From positions 11,912,038-11,976,037 of the forward strand of contig NC_040028.1 of the NCBI RefSeq assembly GCF_000972845.2: 64,000 bases of DNA. The letters are read 5' to 3'. Below are positions 59,761-64,000 of the stretch, one piece after another (within the stretch, counting starts at the first letter, position 1; every line of letters starts with the position of its first letter). The notes below the pieces were generated by a model. It did not search any database and had not been told where the DNA came from. It saw only the letters and a list, made by a program, of their open reading frames with translations. The position numbers and the translations under genes were made by a program. This stretch comes from Larimichthys crocea. Lineage: Eukaryota > Chordata > Actinopteri > Sciaenidae.

Positions 59761-60214
59761 AATGGGTCCAAAATGTCATGCGACCCAAGCGTGCTACACT
59801 GTTCCCCTCCCCCGACACAAAGCAGCAACAAATGTCATGAAAAGTCCAAAATGGGACCATTTCTCTTGGCAATGTCACTGACTAATTCTGGAACCGATGT
59901 TGTGACATAACCCAAAAAAAGAAGAAAAAAGGAGGCAGGTTAGCTCAGCTGTAAGTAAGTACACGGTGTTTGACAGAGTTAAGGGGATTTTGCTCAGCAC
60001 AGACACATCATTTTGGGGAATTTGAGATTTAATACCTGTATCTCTCACATAAAATGTGAGCAGTTAACCTAATCCCCATTCACAGAAGCTAACCGACAAG
60101 GTGGTCACACTTGAGTAAAAATTCAAAATGGGTCCTTTGCTGTCGGTGCTTTGAATCCCAATACTGTCCCTGATTAATTGTGGAAAAGATTTTGTGGCAA
60201 ATTCCCCAAAAACA

Positions 60215-60288
60215 GGCCGGTTAGCTCAGCTGGTTAGAGTGTGGTGCTAATAACGCCAAGGTCATGGGTTCAACCCCCATACTGGCCA
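60215..60288 (+). tRNA. tRNA-Ile-AAT: tRNA-Ile(AAU), type B, last gene of array
   Basis: 74 nt, C25 to T (G10-U25 wobble), otherwise identical to intact type B. It is followed by an A-type spacer (cagtagcaatttaac), after which array homology ends near 60330. Confidence 0.88.
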
Positions 60289-60330
60289 ACAGTAGCAATT
60301 TAACAAATCAATGGGTCTAAAATGCATGTA

Positions 60331-60691
60331 TTATACTTTATTATGTCTCTGATTCATTCTGGAACTTTTTTTTTTCACAATTTCATGAAAAATCCAAAAT
60401 TGGAACATTTCTTTTGGATCTGTCCCATTTAAGAAATTAAGTTGTGAAAGACAAAAATGGACAACAAACCCATTATATTTAATTTTTCAATGTAGCAACA
60501 CGACACAATTCTGACATGAGTTTAGAAACTGCAGTTTACATTTCCAGGCTATGGGAAATTACTATTTTTCCCTTCACTGGCACCAATCTGACCATGCCCT
60601 CATCAATGACGAGGCACTGACTGTATGTACAAGCTAACACAGCTGTCAATAAACACAAAGACTCTAAAAAAAATGAGGTTGAGAAACGTAC
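60331..60691 (-). other. intronic sequence next to CNTNAP-family exon
   Basis: Contains a weak array remnant at 60383-60425 ('catgaaaaatccaaaattgg'). Otherwise unique intron sequence starting with the donor GTACGT on the minus strand (60691-60686). Confidence 0.7.
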
Positions 60692-60895
60692 CTAGGTTGA
60701 GGTAGAGGGCCAGTTTTCCTCTGTGAAGCTCAAGGGTGATGTAGTCTCCCCTCTGTCCCTCACCATGCAGTAAAACCCCCTCAGCCTGACGGCTCTTGAA
60801 GCGCAGAGAGATCACATCCTTCACTGTTGACATAGACTTCTGGTTGAAACGATACAGCAAAGAACTTCTGCCATCAAAGTCCGCCACATCTGACT
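60692..60895 (-). CDS. CNTNAP (Caspr) family exon, laminin-G domain start
   Basis: One internal exon of 204 nt on the minus strand, flanked by acceptor TTTTAG (60901-60896) and donor G|GTACGT, both phase 1, so it is a symmetric 68-codon exon. It encodes the first strands of a laminin-G-like domain, with '[20 protein letters not shown]', '[20 protein letters not shown]' and the upstream [14 protein letters not shown] segment. This matches contactin-associated proteins: type I membrane neurexin-superfamily proteins that bind contactins and organise axon-glia and synaptic contacts. From memory it fits the CNTNAP3/4/5 subgroup best; the large, enhancer-rich introns would suit CNTNAP5, but the paralogue is not settled. 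No stop or frameshift. The next exon downstream (lower coordinates) is not seen in 60 kb, implying a very long intron or a mis-join at the gaps. Confidence 0.88.
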
Positions 60896-60901
60896 CTAAA
60901 A

Positions 60902-61190
60902 GTAAAAATAAAGTCATTTGAATGAAAACTGTACACTCTGAATGACGCATGTTAACGGGCAAAGCCAAAGCATGTATGGCTGATTTACACTAATTAATGA
61001 TTAACAATCTTAACAATGTGTGGCATGGGGTGATCACTTATGCTGGAGGTGGAGCGAGACCTTACTGAAAGTTAACAGGAAATTAAGAGACACCTTTCAA
61101 ACTACAGGGTGCAAACAGAGAATACGAGGTTTAGGTTGGTGCGATGCAATATTACGAATGTAATTCTACCTCTAATACTTAAAGTTAGAA
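60902..61190 (-). other. intron upstream of CNTNAP-family exon
   Basis: No coding or repeat feature is seen. Confidence 0.6.
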
Positions 61191-61192
61191 AC

Positions 61193-61278
<86 letters not shown>
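61191..61278 (+). repeat. (ATCT)n microsatellite
   Basis: About 21 perfect ATCT tetramers. Likely polymorphic. It creates an artefactual Leu/Ser/Ile/Tyr frame. Confidence 0.98.
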
Positions 61279-61356
61279 AGGGTTACAGCACCCTGCTAAT
61301 CTTAACCTAATGTTAAAACCTAAAGGCTTGGTGTTAATTAATTTCACCAACTCCAG

Positions 61357-61372
61357 TGTGTGTGTGTGTGTG
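61357..61372 (+). repeat. (TG)n microsatellite
   Basis: A short run of eight TG units. Confidence 0.9.
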
Positions 61373-63257
61373 TTTATTATTCATTTACTAGCAGTGTGAG
61401 CGATTTGGTGATTGTGCTGGGAGAGTTTAGAGCCACCAAAGTGTAGGGTCAGCTCCAGTGAAACCAGCACTGATGTTTTGGTACACAGTCTTTGGGTTGC
61501 AATTATTGAGTGCAGGAAAAGTCACATCAGTCTTACAATTCATATTAATATCGTCATCCACAAAAGAGTTGCATCTGTTTATTTGTAAAATATCGGTAAG
61601 CAAGAATATGAAATTTGGCAATCACTCAGGCGACGGACCAGGGCTTGAGTGACTATTTTTTCTTTTCTTGTTTTGTTTTTAAAAGTTTTCTCAATATTGC
61701 AAGAGAACAATTTGAACATTTTGTACACAAGTGACACTTTGTGTATAGCTTTAGTTAGACATACACTTTCTGAGTATTTTCCAGTTTTAGATGGTCTGCT
61801 GGTATCTTTTTCTTTAAAACATATACATTTGGTACATCCACACATATTTTTTAAGTTTATGTTTGTATTGAATCTGACTTATTAACTTAACTGCAATTCA
61901 TAGATAATATCTTTAGGGCATGTTTGTAATGATCCTCGCTGCTGCAGTATGCAGGCTGAACCATCTATTCAGTATGATGTTATTGATATTATTATCTTGA
62001 CTTGTGATTGTGATTAATGTTTATGATTGCCAATCAAATGAGACCATATAAATTCCTTCTTCTGAACCCAAACAGTATGACATGAGGGTCATGGCCTACC
62101 CAGAAATCTTCATAGCTGTATTTTTACAATTCCAATTGCGCTTCATAATTCACATAAAAATAATCAGATGGAAAAATGAATTGTGATGATGTTCATTCAT
62201 AATTCATATTTATTGATATTACAGTTCCCTCTCACAGTTGTTTCTCAGGTTACGTGAAAGCTTGATTCTAAAAGGGGCCGTGGTCGTGGCGCTTGATGAC
62301 GCAGTGCCGGTCTGGTCTATGCTTAGCATTCTCATTAAAGGTCATTATTGGTGAGACAGTTTCAACTGATTCATCAATAGCTTTAATTTGCATCTTAAAG
62401 TCGTCAATGATGAACTTTAACAAGGCATTTCCATTTGAACGCATGCTGAGATCACTCTGTATGAATTGTATCATTTACACGGCTCGTCCCTCAGTGGAAT
62501 ATTCAGACACAACCTCAAAATTATAATGCATACAGTATATTAACCGACCTCTCAGAGCATAACTGCCTTTAAAAAACTAAATAAAACACATGTGGTGGAA
62601 TAAATAAATACAAACATAGTTTAACACAGCCTAACAAAGCCTCATATGAATGTAGAGAAATGTTAAAAAGCATAAACAAAACAAAACAAAGCCTATCTAT
62701 TCCATTTTGATTACTTCATATTTCATTTTTACTTTTTATGATATCATTTGGCAAAAATGTCAACATTGGATATAAGTGTATGTAGATGTATGTAAATGTA
62801 TTTAAAGATGTGACATTTAGGGTAAAAATAATGTTTGGATGTGCATGTTTCTTAAACCCACCTATGAAAATAATATGGTAATATATGATTTCATTTTAAA
62901 ACCATTCCTCATCATTACAGCACAGTCCTGCCTCTCTGTACAGTAAAAACTAATGTTCTGTGACCAAAGAAGATAACACTGTAACATCTCCACATCAAAT
63001 CAGACACAATCTCATCCGCATGGCTCCTACATCTTATATCTCCATATGAAACAGTTTGTCCTGCACCACATGGCTGAGCTCAGTTAATAGCTGTGGGATG
63101 TTGTTTTTTTCCTTCAGTTTTACCTTTTATATGATTCTCTTCCCAGGAGACTGAAGAGATTTATGAATTTATGGATTTCAAGGCTGTAATGCAGCAGGAT
63201 GAGCTACACGGATACCTGCCTCAAACTCCGCCCTGTCATTCTGTGTTCTACACCCCC
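61373..63257 (-). other. intronic or intergenic, nothing recognised
   Basis: AT-rich sequence. Frames at 61579-61845 and 62268-62526 show no domain. 62900-63170 has an enhancer-like texture only. Confidence 0.4.
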
Positions 63258-63300
<43 letters not shown>

Positions 63301-63311
63301 ACACACACACA
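63258..63311 (+). repeat. (CA)n microsatellite
   Basis: About 26 CA units with one CC interruption near 63298. Confidence 0.98.
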
Positions 63312-64000
63312 GACAACGAATATAGACACTTCCTATTAATTCTTTATTTTCAAGTCTCTCTGCCCTTCCTATAAAGTCTACACTTTCCTGATGCCTTGAT
63401 GAATTCAACATAATGTACATTTCTACAGCGCTAATTCCATAAATAAAACACGAGTCATGTTGTGAAAATGTACATGAGACTCGAATTAACCATATGAGCT
63501 CTATTTTTTTCATGGCCCTTCTCAGGAGCCACTCATTATTTATTATTTATTTCATTGACTGCATTTCATTTATCTAAGGGTGGCTCATATTTCATCCACC
63601 ATAAATCAAGAGGTGGACACTCGCACACAAACATTCATTTATCTGGTAGCCTTAAACCTGTTGTGTCTGTGCCAGAGATCGACTTGTTTATCTGATTAGC
63701 AAATTTAAAAGTGTCTTTTCTGAAACATCCATCTGTTTATCTGAGCACTGAACGCTGAAGCTGCATCCAAGACTGTTGGACTGGAAAATTTCTAGGCATT
63801 TATTGAGTATAATCTAATGTTCCCTCACTGTTTATTAGATCATTTCACATGTTGACTACTGTCTGTCAATGCAGATGGATTGGCCTTCTCAAAAGGAAGG
63901 GCAAAGAGACTGCTGAGGATGGTCAGGAGGAAGAGACGGTGAGAGGTGAAATAGGAGAGCAGAGTGAGGGAAAGAGAGGAGAGACAGAAGATGACGAACT
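63312..64000. other. non-coding, purine-rich end
   Basis: 63500-63720 is repeat-free with ATTTATTATTTATTT and CATTTATCT cores. 63890-63990 is GA-rich. No exon is recognised. Confidence 0.4.

Larger units (their letters stand above)
46593..59951 (+). repeat. eleven 5' tRNA-Ile scars (A-box only)
   Basis: An 18-bp tRNA 5' fragment (GGCAGGTTAGCTCAGCTG) is joined directly to 'taagtaagtacacgg', the sequence that normally follows the Arg gene. Starts: 46593, 48219, 50105, 51735, 53379, 55401, 57005, 58360, 58895, 59431, 59934. Each lies 267-290 bp upstream of an Ile-B gene. C4 is changed to A in most copies. The A box is kept and the B box is lost. Confidence 0.9.
45711..60330 (+). repeat. tandem tRNA-Ile(AAU)/tRNA-Arg(UCG) array, higher-order repeat
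   Basis: About 14.6 kb of tandem units with tRNA genes all on the + strand. The standard unit (~1.63 kb) is Ile-B, Ile-A, Arg, Ile-A. It is repeated about seven times (Ile-B starts at 46872, 48497, 50384, 52015, 53655, 55691, 57281). Units of 1.89 and 2.04 kb carry an extra Ile-A. From 58633 the unit shrinks to ~0.53 kb with Ile-B only (58633, 59171, 59698, 60215). Spacers are also repeated at high identity. Ile-A and Ile-B differ in the D-loop (GTTGGTC versus GCTGGTT) and T-loop (TTCAATC versus TTCAACC). The unit ends abruptly at about 60330. Indels are densest at 45.7-49 kb and 54.2-57.1 kb. Confidence 0.95.

Noticed and set aside
45711..60330. Regular repeats with spacers resembling a CRISPR-like layout
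   Set aside because: Repeat units are tRNA genes with cloverleaf arms and spacers are themselves repeated. The context is vertebrate, so there is no CRISPR array.
1..60691. Further CNTNAP-family exons downstream on the minus strand
   Set aside because: I looked for the continuation of the laminin-G domain (a WH-S-V type motif with flanking splice sites) and did not find it. Short exons could have been missed.
61109..61399. 96-codon frame with repeated Leu-Ser-Ile-Tyr
   Set aside because: It is a translation of the (ATCT)n microsatellite.
63178..63513. 111-codon reverse frame with Cys-Val repeats
   Set aside because: It is a translation of the (CA)n microsatellite.

Overview
The window is nuclear DNA from a ray-finned fish, most likely a percomorph teleost. 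The evidence is a vertebrate exon of the contactin-associated protein (CNTNAP) family with proper splice sites, teleost-type dispersed repeats (hAT-like, SINE-like), abundant (CA)n/(ATCT)n microsatellites, and almost no long reading frames. Two 100-N gaps (44896-44995, 45611-45710) show it is a scaffolded draft assembly.

Positions 1-40300 are mostly non-coding: AT-rich DNA with homeodomain-type TAAT-rich stretches that look like conserved regulatory DNA (2225-2600, 10800-11040, 30170-30720, 32590-33240 are the best candidates), broken transposable-element copies, and a reverse-strand coding-like remnant with short GT-AG introns (about 20640-21400). Positions 40325-43530 hold a repeat fragment followed by a directly duplicated ~590-bp promoter-like module. 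Each copy has an NRF1-type palindrome, a full CRE, a TATA box and a first-exon splice donor. Positions 43534-44895 are an A-rich minisatellite of two alternating monomers, ending in the first gap. Between the gaps lies older transposon DNA with a broken hAT BED-finger reading frame.

The main feature is 45711-60330: a ~14.6-kb tandem array of about 35 tRNA genes and tRNA pseudogenes, all on the + strand. They are two sequence types of tRNA-Ile(AAU) and one tRNA-Arg(UCG). They are ordered as a ~1.63-kb higher-order repeat (Ile-B, Ile-A, Arg, Ile-A), repeated about seven times, followed by four short ~0.53-kb units carrying only Ile-B. Every Ile-B copy is preceded by an 18-bp 5' tRNA scar, and every complete Arg unit is followed by a 7-bp 3' tRNA scar, so the unit appears to have been built by deletions at tRNA genes and then amplified. 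Around a dozen copies are intact or nearly so. Many others carry single-base indels that may be real decay or uncorrected long-read error.

At 60692-60895 on the minus strand is one 204-nt exon encoding the start of a laminin-G domain of a CNTNAP (Caspr) protein. No other exon of this gene was found, so the tRNA array, and possibly most of the window, lies in a downstream intron of this gene, with the tRNA genes antisense to it.
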